A stretch of DNA of 60,778 bases from CAZSNT01 sp964607765 (GCA_964607765.1 CAZSNT010000043.1:1-60778); one strand, 5' to 3'. Counted from the stretch's first letter, positions 1 through 9,903 are shown. A program made the numbers and translations. Notes: generated by a model not told the origin, from the sequence alone.

Positions 1-10
1 GATCGGTTCA

Positions 11-31
11 CCACCGGCGCGGGGCCGGTGG
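11..31. repeat. GC-rich hairpin
   Basis: CCACCGGC, a 5-nt loop GCGGG, then GCCGGTGG: a perfect 8-bp stem at the window edge. No T-tract follows, so a simple intrinsic terminator is not supported; it may be the 3' end of a gene lying before the window or a dispersed palindrome. Confidence 0.4.
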
Positions 32-127
32 GGTTCCCACATTTGTGCCCCTATCAGCACCATTCCGCCCTGGAGGCGCCGGTTCTCTGCAACCGGGGCA
101 CGGGAGGCCAAATCGAGGTCACAGCAA

Positions 128-218
128 CCGGTCAGGGACGACCGGATCTCCAGGACATGGGACCGGACCGAACGTACGGAAGCCGGTCAGGGACGACCGG
201 GGCTCCAGGGCGTGGGAC
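128..218. repeat. 36-bp direct repeat, two copies, each with an internal hairpin
   Basis: Copies at 128-163 and 183-218 match at 32 of 36 positions. Each begins CCGGTCAGGGACGACCGG, whose ends (CCGGTC/GACCGG) form a 6-bp stem. The period is 55 bp. They lie in the 295-bp leader before the first gene, where no other coding signal is seen. They could be a dispersed repeat or regulatory sites. Confidence 0.55.
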
Positions 219-295
219 AGAATCGAGTTTGCTGCCGATGGTGGCCAACACAACCGCCGCGTCCTACGTTTCCAAGAACAACGAAGGGACTCCCG

Positions 296-1942
296 ATGCC
301 CAAGCTCTTCGCCGCCCTTGTACTCGCGGCCGCACACCTGTACCTGGCCCTGCCGACGGCGACGGCGGGCGAGCCACCCGCTACCGCGCCGCTCGTCGCC
401 AACGGCGACTTCGAGACGGATGCCGACCGCGATGGCCGGCCCGATGGCTGGCCGAAGCTCAAGGCCGGCGGCTCGTACCCGACAGAGGCGGGGAACCGCT
501 TCCTGCGCCTGCACAGCCCGGAACCCGACACCATAGAGATGCTCTACCGGGAGATCGGCATACCGGCGGGCGTGGCGGCCATTGAGCTCGCGTGGCGCCA
601 ACGGATCACAGATCTGAAGCCCGGCGCAAGGATGTGGTATGACGCCCGCATCATGATGGAGTTCATGGACGCGGAGCGCAGGAAAGTCTCTCCCAACCCC
701 TCAGCCCCCTACTCGCGTAAGAGCATCCCCGAGTGGCAGGAGAAGACGGTTCGGTTCCTCGTGCCGGAAGGCGCGACAACATTCAAGTTCATGCCGTGCC
801 TGTTCAATGTTGAGGCCGGGACGTTCGACCTCGACGATATCCGCCTGACCGCCGCGGACCCGGAACCGCTGCAGGCTGCGCGCGAGGCCCGCCGCAAGAT
901 GGCCGAGGCACGACACGTGCCGCCCGAGGAACCGGAGCCTGACAGCTGGCCGAAGATGCTCAGAGTCGTCGGCAACCGACTGAGGGATGCGGACGGCAAC
1001 GAGGTCTGGCTGCAGGGCGTCAATACCGGGAACCTGGAAACGCTGCCCAACGACAAGCAGGTGATCAAGTCCGCCGTGGTTGCTGTCGAAGAATGGAAGG
1101 CCAACTGCATTCGCGTGCCGATGAAGGAGTCGTTCTGGTACGGCAGGAGCGACTACCAGAACGACGGCGGCGGCGAATACCGCGCGACGATCGACCGTAT
1201 CGTCAAGCTGGCCGCGAACCGCGGGGCCTACGTGGTGCTTGATCTGCACCGGTTCCGTGCGCCCAGGCAGGAGCATGCCGACTTCTGGACAGACGCTGCC
1301 ACCCACTTCAAAGACCACCCCGCCGTACTCTTTGACCTTTTCAACGAACCACACGGGGTCAGCTGGGAGATCTGGAGGAATGGCGGCTGGATTGGCGAGA
1401 AGCAGGACCGCGACGAAGCGGCGTTCCTGAGTGCTGAGCAGAAGAGGAAGGCCCAGGGCTTCGAGTCGGTCGGTATGCAGGGCCTGGTGGACGCGGTTCG
1501 CGCCACGGGAGCGAAGAACGTCGTCATCGCTGGGGGCATCTTCTACTGCAACGACCTCACTGGCATCGTGGACGGCTATGCGCTGGAGGAGAAGGGGGGC
1601 AACGGCATCATGTACTCGTGGCACACCTACAACTGGCATCCCGGGTGGGAGCGCGTCCTGCCCGTCGCCGAGAAACACCCGGTCTTCCTCGGAGAGGTGG
1701 GGGCCGACATCAAGAAGATGCATTTCGTTCCGGAAGAAAGTCAAGAGTCCCCGTTCACCTGGGTGCCCGACATGCTGGGCTTCATCCAGAAACACGGGAT
1801 ACACTGGACCGGCTGGTGTCTGCACCCACAGGCAAGCCCCCGGATGATTGTGGACTGGACGTACGAACCGACGCCCTTCTGGGGCGCGTTCGCCAAACGC
1901 GCCCTCGCCGGCGCAAAGTTCGAGCTCAAACGGTTGCGCTGA
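296..1942 (+). CDS. Secreted GH5-like glycoside hydrolase (cellulase/mannanase type)
   Basis: A 548-residue exported protein. Residues 1-22 are a signal peptide ending near TATAG. Residues ~30-190 form a beta-sandwich resembling CBM4/9-type carbohydrate-binding modules. Residues ~220-548 are a GH5-like (clan GH-A) barrel: the strand motif LFDLFNEPHG places the acid/base at E351, and PVFLGEVGAD places the nucleophile at E467. The ATG at 296 is chosen because a GAAGGGA site precedes it and the signal peptide begins there; the open frame extends to 212 without similar support. Retaining endo-hydrolysis of a beta-linked glycan is inferred from the family; the substrate cannot be read from the sequence. 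The gene leads a same-strand run to 9903. Confidence 0.85.
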   Translation: MPKLFAALVLAAAHLYLALPTATAGEPPATAPLVANGDFETDADRDGRPDGWPKLKAGGSYPTEAGNRFLRLHSPEPDTIEMLYREIGIPAGVAAIELAWRQRITDLKPGARMWYDARIMMEFMDAERRKVSPNPSAPYSRKSIPEWQEKTVRFLVPEGATTFKFMPCLFNVEAGTFDLDDIRLTAADPEPLQAAREARRKMAEARHVPPEEPEPDSWPKMLRVVGNRLRDADGNEVWLQGVNTGNLETLPNDKQVIKSAVVAVEEWKANCIRVPMKESFWYGRSDYQNDGGGEYRATIDRIVKLAANRGAYVVLDLHRFRAPRQEHADFWTDAATHFKDHPAVLFDLFNEPHGVSWEIWRNGGWIGEKQDRDEAAFLSAEQKRKAQGFESVGMQGLVDAVRATGAKNVVIAGGIFYCNDLTGIVDGYALEEKGGNGIMYSWHTYNWHPGWERVLPVAEKHPVFLGEVGADIKKMHFVPEESQESPFTWVPDMLGFIQKHGIHWTGWCLHPQASPRMIVDWTYEPTPFWGAFAKRALAGAKFELKRLR

Positions 1943-2026
1943 GCCGTCGCCCAACCCGCCCTGTTCGGCGGCCGCGAGCATCACGGGCACTGCTGGTGAA
2001 ACCACTGAACGCACAGGACGTTACGC

Positions 2027-4147
2027 ATGGGACCTCTGAACATGTGGCAGGTGAACGAGGCTACCTACAAGTGCAGCGTGGACAGGCCCCCCGTCGGGTC
2101 CGCGTTGAACCGATACGGCTTCCTGCATGAGCGGGAACATGGAGAGGTCGATCCCTCGCAGACGCCAGGTCTGGCCGAGCTGGTCGACAAGCTCGAGATC
2201 GTCACAACGCCCCGGGGCGAATCCGTCTCTCTCGGCGTGGCGCCGGATGACGACTGGATTGGCTTCGGGGATGTGGCCCGGGACCGGATGTACCACCGTG
2301 GCCACCAGATCGACTGCTGGGTCAAGAACGTGAAGTCCTACATCCCCGTGCCCTTCTTCATTTCTACGGCAGGCTATGCGATCCTGGTCAACTCGACCCA
2401 TCGCGTCACCTTCGACATGGCCGCCTCAGACCAAGGCCGGGTCTCCTGGATTGACCGGAGCGGACGCGTCGATTTCTATGTCTTTCTCGGCGGCTCACTG
2501 AAGGAGAACACCCGACTCTACACGCAGTTGACCGGCAGACCGGCCCTGCCCCCGGAATGGGCGTTCGGCCTGTGGTACATCTGCCGGGAACAGGCCAACG
2601 ACTACGAAATGGTCAACGACGCAACGAAGTTCCGAACGGAAGGAATCCCCTGTGACGTCATCGGCCTGGAGCCGGGATGGATGACCAAGAAGTATGACCT
2701 CTCGCCCGACAAGGCCTGGAATCAGGAGCGTTTCCCCATCCCTAAGTGGTGCCCCAACGGCCCGCACAACTTCATCAATGCGGTCCGGCGTATGGGCTAC
2801 CATGTGGAGCTCTGGGAGTGCAATGAGTACGACCTCTCCTTCGAAGAAGAGCGGCGGCGCGGCGATCGACTCGACAACGCACCCGACGAGGCGGGTAATT
2901 TTCAGGACGGCGCCGAAGCCGACCAGCACTTTTCATGGCCGCGCTTCGCGGACCAACTCACGCGACGGGACGAGCCCTGGTTCGAGCATCACAAGAAATT
3001 CATCGACCAGGGCGTCGATTTTTTCAAACAGGACGGGGCGTACCAGGTCTGCGAGCACCCGGACCGCGTCTGGGGCAATGGCATGCTGGACGACGAAATG
3101 CACAACCTCTACCCCCTGCTCTACGTGCGGCAGATGTCTGAAGGGATACGGGAGTACACCGGGAAGCGGCCCGTCATATTCACCGTGTCCGGGTGGACCG
3201 GCTTCCAGGCATTCGCGGGCACGTGGGCCGGCGATACCGGAGGGCGCCTGGAGACGTTGGGCGCCATGCTGAACACTGCGGTCCTGGGACACAATTGGCA
3301 GACCAACGACATGGAGGTAATGCAGCGCGAAGGCATCCACTTCGGGTACCTGCTGCCCTGGAGCCAGATCAACAGCTGGACCTATTTCCGCATGCCCTGG
3401 GTGCAGGGCGACAAACTCTTGGACATGCACAAGTTCTACGCACGCCTCCGAGCCCGACTGATGCCGTACATTTACACTTGGGCCTGCGAAACGTCGCGAC
3501 AGGGCCTGCCCCTGCTGCAGCGCCCGTTGCAGCTGGAGTATGAGCAAGACCCCGGCTGCCGCGACGTCATGCACGAGTTCCTGCTTGGACGAGACCTGCT
3601 GGTGACGATCTACTCGAATCAGGTTTACCTGCCTGCTGGCCGCTGGAGGGACTTCTGGACGGGCACAGCCTACGAGGGGAACCGAACCCTCACACTGGAG
3701 TGGCCGGAAGGGCGAGGCGGCGGCCTTTTCGTGCGGGAAGGCGCCATCGTGCCGTTCGGCCCGCTGATGCAGTACCGCGGCCAGAAGCCGCTCGACGACA
3801 TGGAGCTGTACCTGTTCCCGGGGCCCGGCAGCACCGCTTTCGATCTTTACGAAGACGACGGGGAAACAGAAGAACACCGCAACGGGCAGTTCAGCCAGAC
3901 GCGAATCACACTGGGCCGGGACGGCAGTGAGGTCGCGGGAGAAATCAAGATCACTCGCTGCGAACACCCCATACCGTCAGGCCGAAACTGGACACTCAGG
4001 ATAGCGCTCGACAGTGAGCCGAAGCTGGTCAGAATCGACGGTGCTATCTACGAATCGGCGGCGTGGGACGCTGCACGCAACGAGCTCTCCCTGAGGGTGG
4101 ACAAGCAGGAGTTCGAGTTCAGTGTGCAGTCAAGAACACTGAATTGA
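2027..4147 (+). CDS. GH31 alpha-glycosidase (alpha-xylosidase/alpha-glucosidase type)
   Basis: A 706-residue protein with the GH31 order: N-terminal beta-sandwich (~1-170), a (beta/alpha)8 barrel (~180-500) and C-terminal beta domains with a DLYEDDGETEEHRNG segment typical of the family's distal module. The motif VDFFKQDGA gives the likely nucleophile D336, and TWAGDTGG gives the likely acid/base D403. No signal peptide is visible, so it appears cytoplasmic and may finish oligosaccharides released by the upstream GH5 enzyme, 84 bp away. The ATG at 2027 follows an AGGACG site; an ATG five codons later is an alternative. Retaining exo-alpha-glycosidase chemistry is established for the family; the sugar cleaved is not determined. 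Confidence 0.88.
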   Translation: MGPLNMWQVNEATYKCSVDRPPVGSALNRYGFLHEREHGEVDPSQTPGLAELVDKLEIVTTPRGESVSLGVAPDDDWIGFGDVARDRMYHRGHQIDCWVKNVKSYIPVPFFISTAGYAILVNSTHRVTFDMAASDQGRVSWIDRSGRVDFYVFLGGSLKENTRLYTQLTGRPALPPEWAFGLWYICREQANDYEMVNDATKFRTEGIPCDVIGLEPGWMTKKYDLSPDKAWNQERFPIPKWCPNGPHNFINAVRRMGYHVELWECNEYDLSFEEERRRGDRLDNAPDEAGNFQDGAEADQHFSWPRFADQLTRRDEPWFEHHKKFIDQGVDFFKQDGAYQVCEHPDRVWGNGMLDDEMHNLYPLLYVRQMSEGIREYTGKRPVIFTVSGWTGFQAFAGTWAGDTGGRLETLGAMLNTAVLGHNWQTNDMEVMQREGIHFGYLLPWSQINSWTYFRMPWVQGDKLLDMHKFYARLRARLMPYIYTWACETSRQGLPLLQRPLQLEYEQDPGCRDVMHEFLLGRDLLVTIYSNQVYLPAGRWRDFWTGTAYEGNRTLTLEWPEGRGGGLFVREGAIVPFGPLMQYRGQKPLDDMELYLFPGPGSTAFDLYEDDGETEEHRNGQFSQTRITLGRDGSEVAGEIKITRCEHPIPSGRNWTLRIALDSEPKLVRIDGAIYESAAWDAARNELSLRVDKQEFEFSVQSRTLN

Positions 4148-4211
4148 GCTCGTCCACCACTATCGTCGCCGCTATCGTCCACCGATGGCGAGCCAGCAAG
4201 GAGACCGCACG

Positions 4212-5048
4212 ATGATCCCGACAGTGGACTTCTTTGGCACTCAGGTGAGCAGACTCTTTCTCGGTGACAATCCCATCAACGGACACAGCTACATTCCCGA
4301 GATCTGCCCCGGCGAAGAGATGATGGACTATTTCACGGCGCAGCGCGTGGTGGACTCTCTTCGCTACGCGGAAACGCTCGGGTACACCACATGCCTCCCC
4401 CTGGCCAACGGGTTCATGCTGCGTGTGATACGCCAGTACCGCAATGAAGGCGGCAAGATCAACTGGATTTTCCAGCCGTATCCACCGATCGCGGTCAACG
4501 TCAACGCCCGCCAGATGGCAGGATGTGACCCGATCGCCGTGTACCACCAGGGGACCACCACCGACGGGCTCTGCGAAGCGGGGAAGGTGAATGTGCTCCG
4601 CGACAACATCGAGAAGCTGCGTGCCTTGGGCAGACCCGTCGGTCTTGGAACGCATGTGCCGGAGACGATCCTGCGGTCGGAAGAGGAAGACTGGGGAGTT
4701 GATTTCTACATGGCTTGCTTGCACAATACCCGCAAACGCGGCGGCGAGCCGAGCTCATTCATCACCGGGAAGAAGAAGCATTTGAAGTTCTTCATGGAAG
4801 ACCGGGAAGAGATGTTCAAAGTGATCCGTGAGGTGCACAAGCCCTGCATAGCCTTTAAGGTCCTGGCCGGCGGACAGGTATTTTACGACAAGACACCGGA
4901 GGAGATTCCCGAAGTCGTCGAGGCCGCGTTCCGCGAGACGTTTGCCAACATCAAACCCACGGATCTGGCGACTGTCGGTTTCTTTCAGCGCGACAGAGAT
5001 CAGCTCCGTGAGAATGCGGAGATCGCAGCCAGGGCCTTAGCGGGCTGA
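4212..5048 (+). CDS. Unrecognised cytoplasmic protein, probable TIM-barrel fold
   Basis: A 278-residue protein with no signal peptide or membrane segment. Alternating hydrophobic strands and amphipathic helices (VSRLFLGDNP at the start, RPVGLGTHVPE, CIAFKVLAGG, LATVGFFQRD at the end) suggest a (beta/alpha) barrel, and the overall look recalls aldo/keto-reductase-like or related barrels, but I do not recognise a catalytic tetrad. Start at 4212 has AAGGAG eight bases upstream; the longer frame from 4185 lacks a site. It sits 64 bp after the GH31 gene and 133 bp before a giant beta-helix gene, so a role in carbohydrate handling is inferred from position only. Confidence 0.75.
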   Translation: MIPTVDFFGTQVSRLFLGDNPINGHSYIPEICPGEEMMDYFTAQRVVDSLRYAETLGYTTCLPLANGFMLRVIRQYRNEGGKINWIFQPYPPIAVNVNARQMAGCDPIAVYHQGTTTDGLCEAGKVNVLRDNIEKLRALGRPVGLGTHVPETILRSEEEDWGVDFYMACLHNTRKRGGEPSSFITGKKKHLKFFMEDREEMFKVIREVHKPCIAFKVLAGGQVFYDKTPEEIPEVVEAAFRETFANIKPTDLATVGFFQRDRDQLRENAEIAARALAG

Positions 5049-5118
5049 AGACACACGGTGTCGGTTGAGCAGCGCGTGCTGCAGGAATGCCGGTCAGGAT
5101 GGCGTCCACTTCGGTGGT

Positions 5119-5160
5119 GAAGAGCGGGATGAAGAGCGGGATGAAGAGCGGGATGAAGAG
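5119..5160. repeat. 12-bp tandem repeat, 3.5 copies
   Basis: Unit GAAGAGCGGGAT at 5119-5130, 5131-5142 and 5143-5154, followed by half a unit. It lies 22 bp before the start codon of the next gene, so copy number changes would alter its leader. The repeat could be translated in frame with that gene (E-E-R-D units), but the ribosome site GGAGAG at 5168-5173 supports the later start. Confidence 0.85.
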
Positions 5161-5181
5161 CAACAGCGGAGAGACACTGTG

Positions 5182-8100
5182 ATGAAGCAACTGCTCCCGA
5201 TCGCTATCGCCGGGACGCTTTCACTCGAAGCGGCCACCACATTCCACGTGTCGCCCAACGGCAAGGACACTGATCCCGGCACCGCCGAGAGACCGTTCGC
5301 GACGCTCTGCCGGGCGCGGGATGCCATCCGGTCCCTGAGACAGAACGCGCCACCGCCCACGGGGACGATCGTGGTGGAATTGGCGCCGGGCGTGTACCCG
5401 CTCGCCGAGACGTTCACGCTCGACAAGCAGGATTCGGGGTCCGAGACTGCCCCCATTGTGTACCGTTCGGCCAAGCGCGGCGCGGCAGTGGTGTCGGGTG
5501 GCGCAGCGCTGGCGGGCTGGCGCTCCGTCAAAGACCCCAGGATCCAGGGTCGTCTCTGCCCGGAAGCAAGGAAGCATGTCATCTGCGCCACGATCGGCGA
5601 GGATCTGCTCGACACGATTCCCGGCTTTGCGAACGGAGGATGCGGCTACAAGGGCAAGCCGCAATACCCGCTCGCCCTCTACCAAGACAACGAGCGCCTC
5701 CCTGTCGCGCGCTGGCCGAATGAGGACTTCGCCTTCGCCAAGATGGGGGAATGCCTCGGCGAGAGCGTGGACTGGGGACGGGGCATCAAGTTCGTCGAAG
5801 GGCGTTTTCGCTTCGAGGATGCGCGTCTCGCCCGGTGGGTCGGGGAGCCCGATCTGTGGCTTGACGGGCTGTGGTACTGGCCCTGGGCGGACCAGAAGAT
5901 GCAGGTTGCAGCCATCGATGCGGAAGACAAGACAGTCACGCTCGTTAATCCGGAATCCCACTCCTTCGGCTTCAAGGCGGAACAGGAATTCTACGCGTTC
6001 AACGCGATCAGCGAAATTGATCGGCCGGGCGAGTGGGCTGTGGATCGGGCAAATCGAACCGTCTACCTTTGGCCGGCCGCGAACCCCGACACGAGCCCGG
6101 TAACGGTCGCCCTGCGCTCCAGCCTGATCTCGGCCGATGGCGTTCAGCACGTCCGGTTCGAGGACATCGTGTTCCAGGACAGCATCGCGACAGCAATCCG
6201 GATCAAGAACAGCACGGCCGTCACGGTCTCCGGCAGCACGCTCCGACACACCGGAAGCTGGGGTGTCGATATCAGCGGCGGAACGCAGTGCGCCGTGATC
6301 GGCTGTGACCTTTACGACCTCGGCGAAGGCGGCGTCAGAGCGCGGGGCGGCAATCAGACCAGCCTGACGCCCGGCGAACACCTCATCGAGAACAACCACA
6401 TCCACCACTTCGGCCGGTTCGTCAACACCTACCGTCCCGGCGCGGCCGTCTACGGTGTGGGCAACCGCATCCGGCACAACCTGATCCATCACGCGCAGCA
6501 CCAAGCGGTCTTCTTCAACGGCAATGACCACCTCATCGAGTACAACGTCATCCACGATGTCTGTCTGCACACCAGCGACGCCGGAGCGCTCTACGCTTGC
6601 GCCCGCGACTGGAGTCAGCGCGGTGTGATCATCCGGCACAACTTCATTCACTCGACAGCCAAAGGCGTAGACGGCTGCGGCAGTCACGGCATTTACCTCG
6701 ACGACTACACGTCCGGAGCCACGGTTGTCGGCAACATCGTCAGCTCGGTGGGGACGGCCATCACCACCTGCGGCAACGGCAACGTGATCGAGAACAACCT
6801 CGCCATCAACTCGCGGAAGTACTCCTTCGCCCTGAGCAGTCGCGGCATCGACAGCTTCGCCAGGAAGACGGCTGCGAAGGGCAAGGACAGCCACCTGGTC
6901 GGGAAGCTCATCGACAGGAAGAAGCCATACACCAGTGATGCCTGGAAGGCGCGCTACCCGCACTTGGGGCAGCTGCTGGAGAGGATCCAGGCGGACCCTG
7001 TCGGCGCGCACGATTCCCTGTTCTGCACCATGCGCAACAATGTGAACGTTGGCGGCGTCCCCGCCTATGTCCGTAACGCCAAGAAAGTGACGCCGTCAGG
7101 CACGATAGAGAACAACATCAACACCTACGAAGACCCGGGCTTTGTCGACCTGGCAGGCTTTGACCTGCGTCTCAATGCCGATACCCCGATCACCAAGCGC
7201 GTTCCGGACTTCAAGCCGTTGGAGTTCGAGAAGATGGGCCTCTACGCAGACGCACGTCGTGCCTCGCCGGCCGTCAAGTTCGGCGGGAACATTACGCCCA
7301 TGCCCGAACTGCAGCCGCGCATCCCCCAGCCCGAGCTCAAGCCCCGGTACATCCTCGAAGATCTCGAGGGCAAGCCATTCACAGCCGATGGCACGACCGA
7401 GCCGAAGGAATGGCCCAAAACGAGCAAGGCACAGCTGGAGTGCATGAACGAAATCTACAGAACCCCGTCGAAACACATGACAACGGCACGCATCGGGTTC
7501 GATGGGACTCGGCTGCGCTTCCTCATTACCATGAACGTCGACGCGGCGAAACCCCTGACGCTGGACGGTAAGTGGGGCGGTCGGGACGGCATCGAACTGG
7601 CGTTCAGCGACGCCGGCGAGGACGCGCCCGTGATCCTGCTTCACGCGTACCCGGACGGGACACTCGAGATGAACTCGTCCTCCCCCGCGGGGGCAGCGCT
7701 GGCAGACGCCGCGCTCGAGGCAGCAACCTGCGGCGCACACGTTACCGCCGGCAAGGTCACGGTCGAGATCGGCCTGCCGGTAGCCGCACTCGGGATCCGG
7801 CCTGAATCGTTCCGCGAGCTCCGCTTCAACATGAACGTACACCGCACCTGCGACGGCACGTGGACCTGCTGGTGGACACCTGGGAACGGCATCAACGACC
7901 TGCTGTCGTCCGGCCTGCTCATTCTGCCCCGGCAGATGCCCGAGACCGAGGAGATGCGACGGCGGCGCGAAGCGGCCGCGCCGCTCAGCGCAGCCGAGGC
8001 GAAGGGAGAACTGGGCTGGCGCCTGCTCAAGGACTGGACGCAGACGGCTGATCCCGACTGCCTCGGCCCGCCGGAACAGCCCGCCGACGCGCCCAAGGTC

Positions 8101-9903
8101 TCATTCTCGAGCTACACCGGCTGGGCCGTGGCCCGGCGCACCTTCAAACTCAGTGCAGAACAGCTCGCGGAGCCGTTCTGCGCCCTGTTCCTGCCCTGCG
8201 TCGACGAGGAAGGCGACGTGTATATCAACGGCAAGCTCGCCGTTTCGCACACTGCTGAAGCGACGGGTACTGCCCCCGGCCTGCTCTGGCGCGAGCCGGT
8301 CCTGGTGGACCTGAAGACGACGGAAGCCCGGCCCGGCAACGTGAAAGCCGCCGTGCACTTGCGCGGCAACATGGGCACGGGCGGGGTCCGCAAAAACGCG
8401 TTCCTTGTCTGGGGCAAGGCGGCACCGACCGCGCAACAGCTCTACGATTTCCTCGCAGCGAACCCCAAACTGGGCTGGCGTGACCGCGTCCCCGCCTTCT
8501 GGCAGGATCTGAAGCGCGTACGCATTCCCCCACTGCCGCCCGCTGTCGATGAAGCGAACTTCGGCAAGCGCATCCAGCGCAGCATGCATCTGCTCGCGTC
8601 GAGCACGCCTGAGAAGCGCAACCGCGTCCGCATCTTCTTCTACGGGCAATCCATCACGGCCGGCATGCACAGCCGCGAGATGATCAACGTGCTGCGCACA
8701 CGGTATCCCTGGGCGATCATCGACTTCGAGAACAAGGCCATCGGCGGGTTCGGCGCGTCGTCCCTGGTCCGCACCGGCGAGCACGACCTGTACCCGCGCG
8801 ACGCCGACCTGCTCATCTTCCACGTCTACGGCGACGCAGAAAGCCTGGACACTATCTTCGCGAACGTGCGCAAGCGCAACAGCAGCGAGATCCTGGTCTA
8901 CACACACCACTACAACTGGGTAAACAACCCCGAGAAGCTGGAAGAGAAACTCCACGGGCTGGCCAGATCCACAGCCGACTGGCACGAACTGGCGGAGAAG
9001 TACCAGATGGAGCTGGCGCCGGTCAACCGCGATTGGCCGTTGTTCTTCCGCGAACACGACTGGGGCATTAACGAAGTCATGGGCGATACCGTGCACAGCA
9101 ACGTCCATCACAACACCGCAGGCCACGCTCTCCTCGCCAAGCTCGTGCTGCGTAATTTCCGGCACCACCCCGGCGCGCCCGTCACTCACCCCGGCGTCAT
9201 CACCAGCATCGACCTCCACGGACCGGCCGTGACGACCACGGGCGCCTGGAAGCGCGACGGTTGCGGACTCCGCACTGCGGAGAAGGGAGCCAGGCTGAGA
9301 CTCACCTTCGAAGGCAACCGCGTCGATGTGCTGCCGTTGCCCTGCACAAGCCCCGGCACGGCAAGGATCCTCATCGACGGCAAGGCGCCCGGCGAGTGCG
9401 GCGAACTCTACACCTGCTCGCGGCCGTCCAACGGCCCTTACATCTGGATGCCGGCCGTCAAACGCGTTGACCTGGGCGAGGATGTGCTGCCGCGCGTCGA
9501 GGACTGGACGCTGACGCCCTTCGACGTGGACTTGGCCAAGAAGACGTTGTCGTTCAAGCTCGAAGGCTCCGTCACCGGCCCGGACGGCGAAGGCAATAAG
9601 GCGTCAGATTTCGTGTCCGACTCCGGCCGCATCAAGCTCGCGGCCAGAGATTTCCACATCATCTGGCCGTGCACGTACCGAAAAAAGGATAAGCTCCCCG
9701 ACGACTACGAGGTCAGCTGGCAGATCCGGCCGCTGTTCCTCGACCCGTGGCGCGCGGCCGCGAACGCGGACCCGGCCCACGAGCGCCCCGTAACCCTCGT
9801 CCAGGGCCTCACGAACGGCCCGCACACACTGGAAATCATCGCCAACGGCGACGGCGAACTCCCGATCGAAGCCCTGGTCGTCCGTCGGCCTCCCCTGCGA
9901 TGA
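5182..9903 (+). CDS. Giant secreted beta-helix / DOMON-like / SGNH hydrolase fusion
   Basis: A 1573-residue exported protein. Residues 1-18 resemble a short signal peptide, then FHVSPNGKDTDPGT opens a right-handed parallel beta-helix (~20-720) with many N-x-I/V-H turns, as in polysaccharide lyases and GH-type beta-helices. Residues ~740-930 look like a DOMON/CBM9-like sugar-binding domain. Residues ~960-1110 contain a beta-sandwich (VYINGKLAVSH). Residues ~1140-1330 are an SGNH esterase domain: RIFFYGQSITAG puts the serine at S1157, and GDTVHSN gives D1302 and H1305. A final beta-sandwich closes the protein. It may bind a glycan, cleave it and remove ester groups. The ATG at 5182 has GGAGAG eight bases upstream. 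Domain limits are approximate. Confidence 0.82.
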   Translation: MKQLLPIAIAGTLSLEAATTFHVSPNGKDTDPGTAERPFATLCRARDAIRSLRQNAPPPTGTIVVELAPGVYPLAETFTLDKQDSGSETAPIVYRSAKRGAAVVSGGAALAGWRSVKDPRIQGRLCPEARKHVICATIGEDLLDTIPGFANGGCGYKGKPQYPLALYQDNERLPVARWPNEDFAFAKMGECLGESVDWGRGIKFVEGRFRFEDARLARWVGEPDLWLDGLWYWPWADQKMQVAAIDAEDKTVTLVNPESHSFGFKAEQEFYAFNAISEIDRPGEWAVDRANRTVYLWPAANPDTSPVTVALRSSLISADGVQHVRFEDIVFQDSIATAIRIKNSTAVTVSGSTLRHTGSWGVDISGGTQCAVIGCDLYDLGEGGVRARGGNQTSLTPGEHLIENNHIHHFGRFVNTYRPGAAVYGVGNRIRHNLIHHAQHQAVFFNGNDHLIEYNVIHDVCLHTSDAGALYACARDWSQRGVIIRHNFIHSTAKGVDGCGSHGIYLDDYTSGATVVGNIVSSVGTAITTCGNGNVIENNLAINSRKYSFALSSRGIDSFARKTAAKGKDSHLVGKLIDRKKPYTSDAWKARYPHLGQLLERIQADPVGAHDSLFCTMRNNVNVGGVPAYVRNAKKVTPSGTIENNINTYEDPGFVDLAGFDLRLNADTPITKRVPDFKPLEFEKMGLYADARRASPAVKFGGNITPMPELQPRIPQPELKPRYILEDLEGKPFTADGTTEPKEWPKTSKAQLECMNEIYRTPSKHMTTARIGFDGTRLRFLITMNVDAAKPLTLDGKWGGRDGIELAFSDAGEDAPVILLHAYPDGTLEMNSSSPAGAALADAALEAATCGAHVTAGKVTVEIGLPVAALGIRPESFRELRFNMNVHRTCDGTWTCWWTPGNGINDLLSSGLLILPRQMPETEEMRRRREAAAPLSAAEAKGELGWRLLKDWTQTADPDCLGPPEQPADAPKVSFSSYTGWAVARRTFKLSAEQLAEPFCALFLPCVDEEGDVYINGKLAVSHTAEATGTAPGLLWREPVLVDLKTTEARPGNVKAAVHLRGNMGTGGVRKNAFLVWGKAAPTAQQLYDFLAANPKLGWRDRVPAFWQDLKRVRIPPLPPAVDEANFGKRIQRSMHLLASSTPEKRNRVRIFFYGQSITAGMHSREMINVLRTRYPWAIIDFENKAIGGFGASSLVRTGEHDLYPRDADLLIFHVYGDAESLDTIFANVRKRNSSEILVYTHHYNWVNNPEKLEEKLHGLARSTADWHELAEKYQMELAPVNRDWPLFFREHDWGINEVMGDTVHSNVHHNTAGHALLAKLVLRNFRHHPGAPVTHPGVITSIDLHGPAVTTTGAWKRDGCGLRTAEKGARLRLTFEGNRVDVLPLPCTSPGTARILIDGKAPGECGELYTCSRPSNGPYIWMPAVKRVDLGEDVLPRVEDWTLTPFDVDLAKKTLSFKLEGSVTGPDGEGNKASDFVSDSGRIKLAARDFHIIWPCTYRKKDKLPDDYEVSWQIRPLFLDPWRAAANADPAHERPVTLVQGLTNGPHTLEIIANGDGELPIEALVVRRPPLR

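Noticed and set aside
5119..5160. CRISPR-like repeat array
   Set aside because: Units are 12 bp and contiguous with no spacers, and no cas gene is present. The same applies to the arrays at 19090, 19184 and 45175.
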